From Streptomyces broussonetiae (GTDB taxonomy: Bacteria; Actinomycetota; Actinomycetes; Streptomycetales; Streptomycetaceae), in NCBI RefSeq assembly GCF_009796285.1, contig NZ_CP047020.1, positions 6,572,001 to 6,636,000 on the forward strand: DNA of 64,000 bases. The letters run 5' to 3'. The notes beneath the pieces are model-generated. The model was not told the DNA's origin. It ran no database searches and saw only the letters and a program-made list of their open reading frames with translations. This document shows positions 1 to 7,475 of this stretch, in pieces. Numbering within the stretch: the stretch's first letter is position 1; every line of letters starts with the position of its first letter. Made by a program: the position numbers and the translations under genes.

Positions 1-8
1 AGGGCCCG

Positions 9-224
9 TCACCCCGCGCTGTCACTCGCGCTCTCGCGCTCGCTCTCCGGGGATCCCGGCCGTTCCAGCACCGTGGCGGCCCGCGCCGGCAGCCCGCGTT
101 CCGTCTCGCCGAGCGCGCCCGGCGCCCCGGCGAGCCGGGCGTCCCGCGCGGTCATGTCCCGCTCCGGCGTCCGCTGCCCCGCCTCGGTGAGCGACAGCAT
201 CGCGTCGGCCTGGTGGCTGCTTCC
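9..224 (-). pseudogene. Possible remnant of a MarR-family regulator (C-terminal part only)
   Basis: Read on the minus strand, this stretch encodes a segment running ADAMLSLTEAGQRTPERDM and then an Ala/Leu/Glu-rich helix ending at a stop. This resembles the wing and C-terminal dimerisation helix of MarR regulators (typical pattern: D-R-x-x-x-LTxxG, then a long helix). The DNA-binding helices that should precede it are absent: upstream lies only about 140 bp of low-quality reading frame before the yceI gene ends. I infer a decayed or truncated gene. MarR genes commonly sit beside yceI, and an operator-like palindrome stands in front of the yceI gene here. The similarity is by eye only, so this could also be chance translation of GC-rich DNA. 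Confidence 0.3.
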
Positions 225-367
225 GGTGGGCGCCGGGGGGCGGATGCCGGGAGCCGGCCGGTCGGGGCGCGGCCCGGGCCGGCGGTGGAGGGTAAAAGCG
301 GCGGCGCCCGTCTCCCCTGCCGGGGGAGCGGGCGCCACCGCTGTACGGCCGACCGACGGCCGCAGGC

Positions 368-964
368 TCAGGCGTTCTTGATCGCCGAGATGTCGAAGTT
401 CAGCTTGATCTTGTCGGAGACCAGCACGCCGCCGGTCTCCAGCGCGGCGTTCCAGGTCAGGCCCCACTCCGAGCGCAGGATCTCGGTCTTGCCCTCGAAG
501 CCGACGCGCTCGTTGCCGAACGGGTCCGTCGCGGCACCGTTGAACTCCAGCTCGATGGTGATCGACTTGGTCACGCCGAGGAGGGAGAGGTCGCCGGTGA
601 TGCGGTAGTCGTCGCCGCCCAGGGCCTCCGCCTTGGTGGAGCGGAAGGTCATGGTCGGGAACTCGTCGATCTTGAAGAAGTCGGACGACTTCAGGTGCCC
701 GTCACGGTCGGTGTTGCCGGTCTCGATGCTCGCCATGCTGACGTCGAGGGAGGCGGTGGACCCGGCCGGGTTCGCGCCGTCCAGGTGCAGGGTGCCGGTG
801 AAGTCCCCGAAGGTGCCCTTGACGTTGGTGACCATGGCGTGCCGGGCGACGAAGCCGAGCGTCGTGTGCGCCGGGTCGATCGTGTAGTCACCGGTCAGCG
901 AGGTCAGGTCCGGGCCCGTGACGGTGGTCGTGGGGGTGCTGTCCTTGCGGCTGAAGATGCCCAT
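368..964 (-). CDS. YceI family protein
   Basis: A 198-residue YceI-domain protein. The family forms a lipocalin-like beta barrel that binds polyisoprenoid or other amphiphilic ligands; in E. coli it is periplasmic, but many actinobacterial members lack an export signal. Visible features are the opening GDYTIDPAHTTLGFVARH, the central SMASIETGNTDRDGHLKSSDFF, and the late LLGVTKSITIELEF and GFEGKTEILRSEWGL, all typical of the family. No signal peptide is seen: the start MGIFSRKDST is polar, so a cytoplasmic location is inferred. The ATG at 964 has CTGGAG about 8 nt upstream. A 14-bp near-perfect palindrome (987-1000) lies 22-36 nt upstream and probably binds a regulator. The family assignment is firm; the ligand is unknown. 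Confidence 0.9.
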   Translation of the reverse strand: MGIFSRKDSTPTTTVTGPDLTSLTGDYTIDPAHTTLGFVARHAMVTNVKGTFGDFTGTLHLDGANPAGSTASLDVSMASIETGNTDRDGHLKSSDFFKIDEFPTMTFRSTKAEALGGDDYRITGDLSLLGVTKSITIELEFNGAATDPFGNERVGFEGKTEILRSEWGLTWNAALETGGVLVSDKIKLNFDISAIKNA

Positions 965-986
965 GTCGTGCTCCAGAGAAGTATCG

Positions 987-1000
987 GTTGAACGTTAAAC
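987..1000. promoter_or_regulatory. Operator-like palindrome upstream of the YceI gene
   Basis: GTTGAAC followed directly by GTTAAAC, a 14-bp inverted repeat with one mismatch, 22-36 nt before the yceI start. MarR-type regulators bind short AT-rich palindromes of this kind in promoters. The adjacent MarR-like relic (9-224) makes this a likely old cognate site, but no functional regulator is visible in the window. Confidence 0.4.
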
Positions 1001-1107
1001 GAACTCGTCGACTTCGAAGGTAGACCCATTCGGTTCAGGTTTCAACATCATCCGCAGAGTGTTTTCACCGTTACGCACAGTGGTGCCGTTCTGCCCCTGG
1101 TGGACGC

Positions 1108-1288
1108 GTGCCGCACTCGGGCACCATCTCCCTGTACCGCCTGCACAGCCGTCGTACATCAAGAACAACTTCACCTGCATCGGTCCGCGCGGCGACGGCT
1201 CCCCGCAGTGGCAGTCCGGTTCCGGCACATCTACGCCGACGAGGGCAGCCACTGGGACGCCCTCCGCTGCAACTGCGGTGGCTGCTGA
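1108..1288 (+). pseudogene. Possible frameshifted small cysteine-bearing ORF
   Basis: Codon-like third-position G/C bias passes through three frames: from 1108 (VPHSGTISLYRLHS), then near 1152-1225 (SYIKNNFTCIGPRGDGSPQW), then to the stop at 1286-1288 (HIYADEGSHWDALRCNCGGC). Joined, they would make a roughly 60-residue protein with a CxCxxC end. It lies just before the ribosome-binding site of the lyase gene at 1312. I infer either a decayed gene or two sequencing frame errors. No homologue is recognised. The rest of the 965-1311 gap holds the yceI promoter side and nothing else I can support. Confidence 0.25.
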
Positions 1289-1311
1289 GACCGGACGGAG
1301 GGGAGAGAGCG

Positions 1312-3651
1312 GTGTCCGGACTCCCGCGCCCGCCCCGGCGCACGCTGCTGCTGGCCGCCGCCCTCGTCCCGGCCCTGGCCTCCGGTGCCCGGGCGGCCGG
1401 CGGTCCCGATCCCTACGACACCCTGCGCCGCCGCTGGCTCGACATCGCGCTCGGCACGGGCTACGACCCGGGCGCGGCACCGTACGCCCTGCGACTCGGC
1501 CAACTCGGCGTCCAGGCGCGCGAGTTCAGCGGCACCATGGCGCCCGCCCCCGACTCCCTCTGGCCCGGGCACCCCTTCGACCCGCCGGCCGGCATCACCT
1601 TCAGCTACGGTCGGCTGTGGACCATGGCCCAGGCCTGGGCCCAGCCGGGCACCGGCGCCACCGGCGACCCCGCGCTGCTCGACGCCGTCCTGCGCGGGCT
1701 CGACCATCTCCGCGTCCGCGTCTACAACCCTTCCACCAGCCGCTACGGCAACTGGTGGGAGTGGCAGATCGGCAGCCCCCGGCTGCTCATGGACATCACC
1801 GCCGCCCTGTACGAGCGGCTCGGCGCCGACCGGATCGCCGCCGCCTGCGCGGCCGTGGGCCACTTCGTCCCGGACGCGATGCTCACCGACTACTCCGGCA
1901 CCTCCACCGGCGCCAACCGCGTCGACCTGTGCCGCTCCGTCGCCCTGCGCGGGATCCTGGGCCGCGACGCCGGCCGGATCTCCCTGGCCCGGGACGCCCT
2001 CTCGCCCGTCTTCCCGTACGTCGCCCGGGGGGACGGCCTCTACGCCGACGGTTCCTTCGTGCAGCACATGTGGGTCGCCTACTCGGGAACGTACGGCCAG
2101 GTCCTGCTCGACGGCCTCGGACGGCTGTTCGCCCTGCTCGCCGGCTCGCCCTGGGAGGTCACCGACCCGGCCCGGCAGAACATCCTGGACGGTGTCGAGC
2201 ACGCCTGTGCGCCCCTGATCCACGACGGGCTGGTCATGGACTGCGTCAACGGCCGTGCCATCAGCCGGGGTTGCCTGCAGGACGACGACCTCCACCTCAT
2301 GCGCAGCGACCACTTCCACGGGCGGGCGCTGATCGCCGCCGTCGCGCTGCTCGCGGGCGGGGCGGCGCAGGAGCAGCGGGAGAGGTGGTACGGGCTGGTG
2401 AAGGGGTGGATCCAACGGGACACCACGGCACCGGTCCTGACGGCGCAGCAGTTCGATGTCGCCGACCTCGCGCGGCTGCACGCGGTCGCCGCATCGTCCG
2501 TCCCGCCCGCCCCGGAACCGCTCGGGCACCGGCTCTTCCCGGCCATGGACCGCGCCGTCCACCGCGGCTCCCGCTTCACCGCCGCCCTGTCCATGGCCAG
2601 CGACCGCATCGCCCACTACGAGTGCGGAAACGGCGAGAACCCGCGCGGCTGGCACACCGGTTCCGGGATGCTGTACTGGTGGCCGCAGGGCCGCGGAGAC
2701 CGGTCCGACCGGTCCGATCAGTACACAGACTGGTTCTGGCCGACCGTCGACTGGTACCGACTGCCGGGCACCACCGTCTCCACCAAGCGCCTCGCCGACC
2801 GTGCCGGCGGGGAATGGGGCGCGCCCAAGCCGGACGTGCGCTGGGTGGGCGGCGCGACGGACGGCACGTACGCGGCCGTCGGGCAGCATCTCAAAGGCCT
2901 CGGCTCCACCCTGGAGGCCCGCAAGTCCTGGTTCTTCCTCGACGACGCCGTGGTCTGTCTAGGTGCCGGGATCAGCTGCGCCGACGGCGTCCCGGTCGAG
3001 ACGGTCGTGGACAACCGCAACCTGGGGGAGAACGGCACCCAGGCCTTCGTACGCGGCCGGCACTGGGCGCACCTGGAGGGGCACGGCGGCTGGATCCTGC
3101 CCTGCGGAGGCGCACTGCACGCCCTGCGCGAGGACCGCACCGGCGCCTGGTCGGACATCAACGAGGGCGGCACCCGGGAGCGGCGCACCCGGCGCTGGCA
3201 GACCCTGTGGCTCGACCACGGCACCGACCCGGCCGAGGCCTGCTACCGCTACGTCCTGCTCCCCGGCGCCTCCCGCGCCGAGACCCAGGCGCGGGCCGCC
3301 GACCGCCACTGGCTGTCGGTCCTCGCCAACGACGGCGCCCGGCAGGCCGTCGCCGTGCCCCGGCTGGGGCTGACCGGCGCGAACTTCTGGCGGGCCGGTA
3401 CGGTGGGGGACCTGAGCGTCTCGGCGGGGGCGAGCGTGCTGATCGTCCGCCGGGGCCGGACCGCCGTCCTGTGCGTCAGCGAGCCGCCGCGCACCGGTGA
3501 ACCGCTGGAGATCGTCTGGGACCGCCCGGTGCGTGCCGTGCTCCGCGCGGGAGAAGGTGTCGGGATTCTCGCGGCGGACCGCCGTCTGAGGCTGCGTGTC
3601 ACTCCGGGGATGGCATGTTCCGGCCGCGAATGTGAGGTGGCTCTCAGGTGA
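1312..3651 (+). CDS. Polysaccharide lyase family 8 (hyaluronate/chondroitin/xanthan lyase-like), Tat-exported
   Basis: A 779-residue secreted lyase of family PL8, which cleaves uronic-acid polysaccharides by beta-elimination. The N-terminus (RPPRRTLLLAAALVPALASG) is a twin-arginine signal followed by an Ala-rich cleavage region. The alpha/alpha toroid carries the aromatic patch NWWEW at about residue 147. Catalytic residues are visible as N202 (GAN), H252 (FVQH) and Y261 (GTYG). The N-to-H spacing of 50 and H-to-Y spacing of 9 match the Asn349/His399/Tyr408 triad of pneumococcal hyaluronate lyase. The C-terminal half (about 400-779) holds the beta-sandwich domains, including HTGSGMLYWW. I chose the GTG at 1312 because it has GGAGGGG just upstream and gives a complete signal peptide; the open frame extends further back without coding character. 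The substrate cannot be told from sequence. It stands alone, without sugar transport genes. Confidence 0.9.
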   Translation: MSGLPRPPRRTLLLAAALVPALASGARAAGGPDPYDTLRRRWLDIALGTGYDPGAAPYALRLGQLGVQAREFSGTMAPAPDSLWPGHPFDPPAGITFSYGRLWTMAQAWAQPGTGATGDPALLDAVLRGLDHLRVRVYNPSTSRYGNWWEWQIGSPRLLMDITAALYERLGADRIAAACAAVGHFVPDAMLTDYSGTSTGANRVDLCRSVALRGILGRDAGRISLARDALSPVFPYVARGDGLYADGSFVQHMWVAYSGTYGQVLLDGLGRLFALLAGSPWEVTDPARQNILDGVEHACAPLIHDGLVMDCVNGRAISRGCLQDDDLHLMRSDHFHGRALIAAVALLAGGAAQEQRERWYGLVKGWIQRDTTAPVLTAQQFDVADLARLHAVAASSVPPAPEPLGHRLFPAMDRAVHRGSRFTAALSMASDRIAHYECGNGENPRGWHTGSGMLYWWPQGRGDRSDRSDQYTDWFWPTVDWYRLPGTTVSTKRLADRAGGEWGAPKPDVRWVGGATDGTYAAVGQHLKGLGSTLEARKSWFFLDDAVVCLGAGISCADGVPVETVVDNRNLGENGTQAFVRGRHWAHLEGHGGWILPCGGALHALREDRTGAWSDINEGGTRERRTRRWQTLWLDHGTDPAEACYRYVLLPGASRAETQARAADRHWLSVLANDGARQAVAVPRLGLTGANFWRAGTVGDLSVSAGASVLIVRRGRTAVLCVSEPPRTGEPLEIVWDRPVRAVLRAGEGVGILAADRRLRLRVTPGMACSGRECEVALR

Positions 3652-3805
3652 CTGCTTTGTTGCCTCTCCACAACTGCGAGGCCCTCTGAACAGTCGGAAC
3701 GGCTGCACGCGGCCCTGGTTCTGTTCACTGGTACCAGGAAAACGGGCCGGAGACTGTACGGAGTCGACGGCTCGCTTTCCGGGGTGTCCTTCGTAAGGTC
3801 GCTAC

Positions 3806-5401
3806 ATGACCGTTTTGGAAGAGACGACGGGTGAGCCGACCGGCGAACCGGCGGACGCGCGCGGACGGGTCGCCGAGCTGCACGAGATCCGTGCCAGGGC
3901 CGTGGCCGGCCCCAGTGAGAAGGCGACGGCGGCGCAGCACGCCAAGGGCAAGCTGACGGCGCGGGAGCGGATCGAGCTGCTCCTGGACCCGGGGTCCTTC
4001 CAGGAGGTCGAGCAGCTGCGCCGGCACCGGGCGAGCGGGTTCGGGCTGGAGGCGAAGAAGCCGTACACCGATGGTGTGATCACGGGCTGGGGCACGGTGG
4101 AGGGCCGTACGGTCTTCGTCTACGCCCATGACTTCCGGATCTTCGGCGGTGCGCTGGGCGAGGCCCATGCGACGAAGATCCACAAGATCATGGACATGGC
4201 CATCGCGGCCGGTGCGCCGCTGGTGTCGCTGAACGACGGCGCGGGTGCCCGTATCCAGGAGGGTGTCTCGGCGCTCGCGGGGTACGGCGGTATCTTCCAG
4301 CGCAACACCAGGGCGAGCGGTGTCATCCCGCAGATCTCGGTGATGCTGGGTCCGTGTGCGGGTGGTGCGGCCTACAGCCCCGCCCTGACGGACTTCGTGT
4401 TCATGGTCCGTGAGACCTCGCAGATGTTCATCACGGGTCCGGACGTGGTCAAGGCGGTGACGGGCGAGGAGATCACCCAGAACGGCCTGGGCGGTGCCGA
4501 TGTGCACGCCGAGACCTCCGGTGTGTGCCACTTCGCGTACGACGACGAGGAGACCTGCCTCGCCGAGGTCCGTTACCTCCTGTCGCTCCTCCCGCAGAAC
4601 AACCGCGAGAACCCGCCGCGCGTCGAGCCCTCCGACCCGGTCGACCGCCGCAGCGACGTCCTGCTCGACCTGGTCCCGGCGGACGGCAACCGGCCGTACG
4701 ACATGGCCAAGGTCATCGAGGAGATCGTCGACGACGGCGAGTACCTGGAGGTCCACGAGCGCTGGGCGCGGAACATCATCTGCGCGCTGGCCCGCGTGGA
4801 CGGCCAGGTGGTCGGCATCATCGCCAACCAGCCGCAGGTCCTCGCCGGTGTCCTGGACATCGAGGCCAGCGAAAAAGCTGCGCGCTTTGTCCAGATGTGT
4901 GACGCTTTCAATGTCCCGATCGTCACCTTCCTGGACGTCCCCGGCTTCCTCCCCGGAGTCGACCAGGAGCACGGCGGAATCATCCGCCACGGCGCGAAGC
5001 TGCTCTACGCCTACTGCAACGCCACCGTGCCGAGGATTTCGCTGATCCTGCGCAAGGCGTACGGAGGTGCCTACATCGTGATGGACAGTCAGTCGATCGG
5101 TGCCGACCTGACCTACGCGTGGCCGACCAACGAGATCGCGGTGATGGGCGCCGAGGGCGCGGCCAACGTCATCTTCCGCCGGCAGATCGCCGGGGCCGAG
5201 GACCCCGAGGCCATGCGGCAGAAGATGGTCAAGGAGTACAAGGCCGAGCTGATGCACCCGTACTACGCGGCCGAGCGCGGCCTGGTGGACGACGTCATCG
5301 ACCCCGCCGAGACCCGCGAGGTCCTGGCCAAGTCCCTGGCCATGCTCCAGTCCAAGCACGCCGACCTGCCGTCCCGCAAGCACGGCAACCCCCCGCAGTA
5401 A
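3806..5401 (+). CDS. pccB: Propionyl/acyl-CoA carboxylase beta (carboxyltransferase) subunit
   Basis: A 531-residue carboxyltransferase subunit that moves the carboxyl group from biotin to propionyl-CoA or acetyl-CoA, giving methylmalonyl-CoA or malonyl-CoA for fatty acid and polyketide synthesis. The N-terminal half carries the acyl-CoA-binding carboxyltransferase region (KLTARERIELLLDPGSF, then GGAAYSPALTDFVFM). The C-terminal half carries the biotin-binding region (GFLPGVDQEHGGIIRHGAK, then RKAYGGAYIVMDSQ). The Asp of VMDSQ (residue 427 here) probably corresponds to the substrate-specificity Asp studied in S. coelicolor PccB. The ATG at 3806 has AAGG about 7 nt upstream. It is followed 57 bp later by accE, the epsilon subunit of the same complex. 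The biotinylated alpha subunit is not in the window. Confidence 0.95.
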   Translation: MTVLEETTGEPTGEPADARGRVAELHEIRARAVAGPSEKATAAQHAKGKLTARERIELLLDPGSFQEVEQLRRHRASGFGLEAKKPYTDGVITGWGTVEGRTVFVYAHDFRIFGGALGEAHATKIHKIMDMAIAAGAPLVSLNDGAGARIQEGVSALAGYGGIFQRNTRASGVIPQISVMLGPCAGGAAYSPALTDFVFMVRETSQMFITGPDVVKAVTGEEITQNGLGGADVHAETSGVCHFAYDDEETCLAEVRYLLSLLPQNNRENPPRVEPSDPVDRRSDVLLDLVPADGNRPYDMAKVIEEIVDDGEYLEVHERWARNIICALARVDGQVVGIIANQPQVLAGVLDIEASEKAARFVQMCDAFNVPIVTFLDVPGFLPGVDQEHGGIIRHGAKLLYAYCNATVPRISLILRKAYGGAYIVMDSQSIGADLTYAWPTNEIAVMGAEGAANVIFRRQIAGAEDPEAMRQKMVKEYKAELMHPYYAAERGLVDDVIDPAETREVLAKSLAMLQSKHADLPSRKHGNPPQ

Positions 5402-5458
5402 CCGAGCGGACCCGCCGCGGCAACCCCGCGGACCTCTCTTCCACGGAGACTGACACCC

Positions 5459-5653
5459 ATGAGCACTCCTGACATCCGCGTCGAGAAGGGCCACGCCGAG
5501 CCCGAGGAGGTCGCCGCCATCACGGCCGTCCTCATGGCCCGCGCGGCCGCCCGGACGGCGACCGACGGCCCGACCCACCGACGCCGCGCCAGGGCCGGCT
5601 GGCGCCGCCTGGAGCGCGAGGGCGGCTTCCGGGCACCGCACAGCTGGCACTGA
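5459..5653 (+). CDS. accE: Acyl-CoA carboxylase epsilon subunit
   Basis: A 64-residue protein of the AccE/PccE family, found only in actinobacteria. It binds the alpha-beta acyl-CoA carboxylase complex and stimulates its activity. Seen here are the typical PEEVAAITAVLMARAAAR helix, a basic middle, and the C-terminal end (RAGWRRLEREGGFRAPHSW) with the conserved W and the PHSW finish. It starts with ATG after CACGGAGAC. It lies 57 bp behind pccB and is closed by a strong terminator, so the two form an operon. The assignment rests on context and these motifs. Confidence 0.92.
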   Translation: MSTPDIRVEKGHAEPEEVAAITAVLMARAAARTATDGPTHRRRARAGWRRLEREGGFRAPHSWH

Positions 5654-5672
5654 GCCTTTCCAGCCCTTCCGT

Positions 5673-5719
5673 ACGCGAACGGCCCCGCTCTCCCCTCGGG
5701 AGGGTGGGGCCGTTCGCGT
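5673..5719. terminator. Terminator behind pccB-accE
   Basis: A perfect 14-bp inverted repeat, ACGCGAACGGCCCC at 5673-5686 and its complement at 5706-5719, 20 bp after the accE stop. There is no T-run, as is usual for Streptomyces. Confidence 0.8.
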
Positions 5720-5764
5720 CGGTCGGAGCCACCGCCTCTGCGTCGGCGCGTCCACACATGCCGA

Positions 5765-5801
5765 CGGCCCCCGTTCCTCCCGGGAAGAGAGGCGGGGGCC
5801 G
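5765..5801. terminator. Terminator behind the cvn2 operon
   Basis: A 9-bp GC stem, CGGCCCCCG at 5765-5773 with its complement at 5793-5801, about 25 bp beyond the cvnD2 stop on the minus strand. It ends the conservon transcript and faces the accE terminator. Confidence 0.6.
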
Positions 5802-5825
5802 AATCCGGTGGTACGGCGCGGAGCC

Positions 5826-6407
5826 CTAGCGCAGGCGCGCCATCAGCGCGTGCTCCACCAGCGTGATCAGCGCCGACTTGGCGTCCGCGCGGTGGCGGGC
5901 GTCCGTCGTGATGATCGGGGTGTCGGGGCCGATCTGGAGCGCCTCGCGCACCTCGTCCGGGTTGTACGGCTGGTTGCCGTCGAAGCCGTTGAGGGCGATG
6001 ACGAAGGGCAGGCCGCTGTTCTCGAAGTAGTCGACGGCCGGGAAGCAGTCGGCCAGGCGCCGGGTGTCCACCAGGACGATCGCGCCGATGGCACCGCGTA
6101 CCAGGTCGTCCCACATGAACCAGAAGCGGTCCTGACCGGGCGTACCGAAGAGGTACAGGATCAGGTCCTGGTCCAGGGTGATGCGGCCGAAGTCCATGGC
6201 CACCGTGGTGGTGGTCTTGTCTCCGGTGTGGGTGAGGTCGTCGATGCCCGCGCTGGCGGACGTCATGACGGCCTCGGTGCGCAGCGGGTTGATCTCCGAG
6301 ACGGCACCCACGAACGTGGTCTTGCCCACGCCGAAGCCGCCCGCCACCACGATCTTGGCGGAGGTGGTGGAGCGGGAAGGACCGCCGCTAGAGCTTGCGA
6401 AGTCCAC
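5826..6407 (-). CDS. cvnD2: Conservon small GTPase CvnD (second conservon)
   Basis: A 193-residue Ras-like ATP/GTP-binding protein, the last gene of the conservon. Conservons are actinomycete operons whose products resemble eukaryotic G-protein-coupled assemblies. The G1 P-loop GGFGVGKT is at residues 23-30 and the G3 motif GTPGQDR at 88-94. The usual NKxD of G4 appears as NGFD (140-143), a known trait of this MglA-like subfamily. The GTG start at 6407 overlaps the end of cvnC2 by 20 bp, indicating translational coupling. It is almost identical to CvnD1 at 11095-11670, with 273 nt identical without a break, which suggests gene conversion. Confidence 0.92.
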   Translation of the reverse strand: MDFASSSGGPSRSTTSAKIVVAGGFGVGKTTFVGAVSEINPLRTEAVMTSASAGIDDLTHTGDKTTTTVAMDFGRITLDQDLILYLFGTPGQDRFWFMWDDLVRGAIGAIVLVDTRRLADCFPAVDYFENSGLPFVIALNGFDGNQPYNPDEVREALQIGPDTPIITTDARHRADAKSALITLVEHALMARLR

Positions 6408-6957
6408 TGAGCACCCTTTCGAGCAGTGTCACGTCTGGCTGGCCACCGGCGTTCTCGTCGCCGCCGGGCTGATGGATGGCGACCAGGCCCGCCTCCGCCA
6501 AGTCGGCGACGAGAATCCTGGCCACGCCGAGGGGGATCGTCAGCAGCGCCGAGATCTCGGCGACCGACTTGATCTCCCGGCACAGGTTGCAGATCCGCTG
6601 ATGTTCGGGCAGCTGGCCCTGCATCTGGTGCGGAGCGGCGGTGGTGTGCACCAGTGCCTCGATGGCGAGCTGGTAGCGCGGGCGGGTCCGGCCGCCGGTC
6701 ATGGCGTACGGACGCACCAAGGGGTTGTTCGATGCGGACGCGGGCGCGGGCTCGGGGCGACGCTGCGGTTGCACCGGCTGGATGCGCGGCGCCGGCGGCT
6801 GGTCGTACGGCGAGGGACCGGGGCCCTGCGGTGCGTACGGCTGCCGGTGGCTCGGGGCGGAGGGGAAGTTGTACCGGTTCGCCGAACCGTCGCCCTGGCC
6901 CTGGGCAGGGCCGTACGACCAGTTTCCCGAATGCGAACCGCCTGGGGGTGTTGCCAC
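6388..6957 (-). CDS. cvnC2: Conservon DUF742 protein CvnC (second conservon)
   Basis: A 189-residue DUF742 protein. The first 80 residues are a disordered, Pro/Gln/Gly-rich extension not present in CvnC1. The conserved domain begins at PLVRPYAMTGGRTRPRYQLA and holds the winged-helix-like section LCREIKSVAEISALLTIPLG, then VARILVADLAEAGLV and the closing VTLLERVLSGLRKL. The LPEHQRICNLC segment carries two Cys spaced as in its paralogue. CvnC is thought to work with the CvnB roadblock protein between sensor CvnA and GTPase CvnD; its biochemical role is not settled. It is separated from cvnB2 by 94 bp and overlaps cvnD2. The start at 6957 is the ATG MATPPGG. Confidence 0.9.
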   Translation of the reverse strand: MATPPGGSHSGNWSYGPAQGQGDGSANRYNFPSAPSHRQPYAPQGPGPSPYDQPPAPRIQPVQPQRRPEPAPASASNNPLVRPYAMTGGRTRPRYQLAIEALVHTTAAPHQMQGQLPEHQRICNLCREIKSVAEISALLTIPLGVARILVADLAEAGLVAIHQPGGDENAGGQPDVTLLERVLSGLRKL

Positions 6958-7051
6958 TTTCTCCTCCTCCGACTGTGCCGGGCACCCATCGCTGTGGAGC
7001 CGCGTCCCGAAACCTTACGGCCCCGGGACGCGAATACACACCGTCCGCTTA

Positions 7052-7474
7052 TTAGTTGAGAAGGCTCCCCTGAAGCTCCGCACGGAGATCCGGGGTCAGG
7101 ACCGTGCCCGCGCGGTCCACCAGAAGGGCCATCTCGTACCCGATGAGGCCGATGTCCGCTTCCGGGTGGGCCAGAACCGCGAGCGAGGAACCGTCGGATA
7201 CGGACATGATGAAGAGGAATCCCCGCTCCATCTCCACAACCGTCTGGTTCACAGCGCCTCCCTCGAAGATCCGGGAGGCGCCTGCCGTCAGAGACGTCAG
7301 ACCGGAGGCGACGGCCGCGAGTTGGTCGGCGCGATCGCGGGGGAAGCCTTCGGACATCGCCAGAAGGAGTCCGTCGGCGGAGACCACCACCGTGTGGGAC
7401 ACCCCCGGGGTGTTGTCCACGAAGTTGGTGATCAACCAGTTCAGGTTCTGTGCCGCCTGGCTCATCGGGCTCAC
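7052..7474 (-). CDS. cvnB2: Conservon roadblock/LC7 protein CvnB (second conservon)
   Basis: A 140-residue roadblock/LC7-domain protein. The family acts as a GTPase-activating or scaffold partner for MglA-type GTPases, here presumably CvnD2. Typical features are AQNLNWLITNFVDNTPGV, TVVVSADGLLLAMSEGF and AVLAHPEADIGLIGYEM. I place the start at the GTG at 7474, one base after the cvnA2 stop codon and behind CAGGAGCG; an internal ATG at 7465 would remove three residues. Length and start match CvnB1, which is nearly identical in protein sequence. The junction with cvnA2 suggests coupled translation. Confidence 0.92.
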   Translation of the reverse strand: MSPMSQAAQNLNWLITNFVDNTPGVSHTVVVSADGLLLAMSEGFPRDRADQLAAVASGLTSLTAGASRIFEGGAVNQTVVEMERGFLFIMSVSDGSSLAVLAHPEADIGLIGYEMALLVDRAGTVLTPDLRAELQGSLLN

Positions 7475-7475
7475 A

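Noticed and set aside
3725..5755. 676-codon minus-strand frame
   Set aside because: Antisense to pccB and accE, which are both certain.
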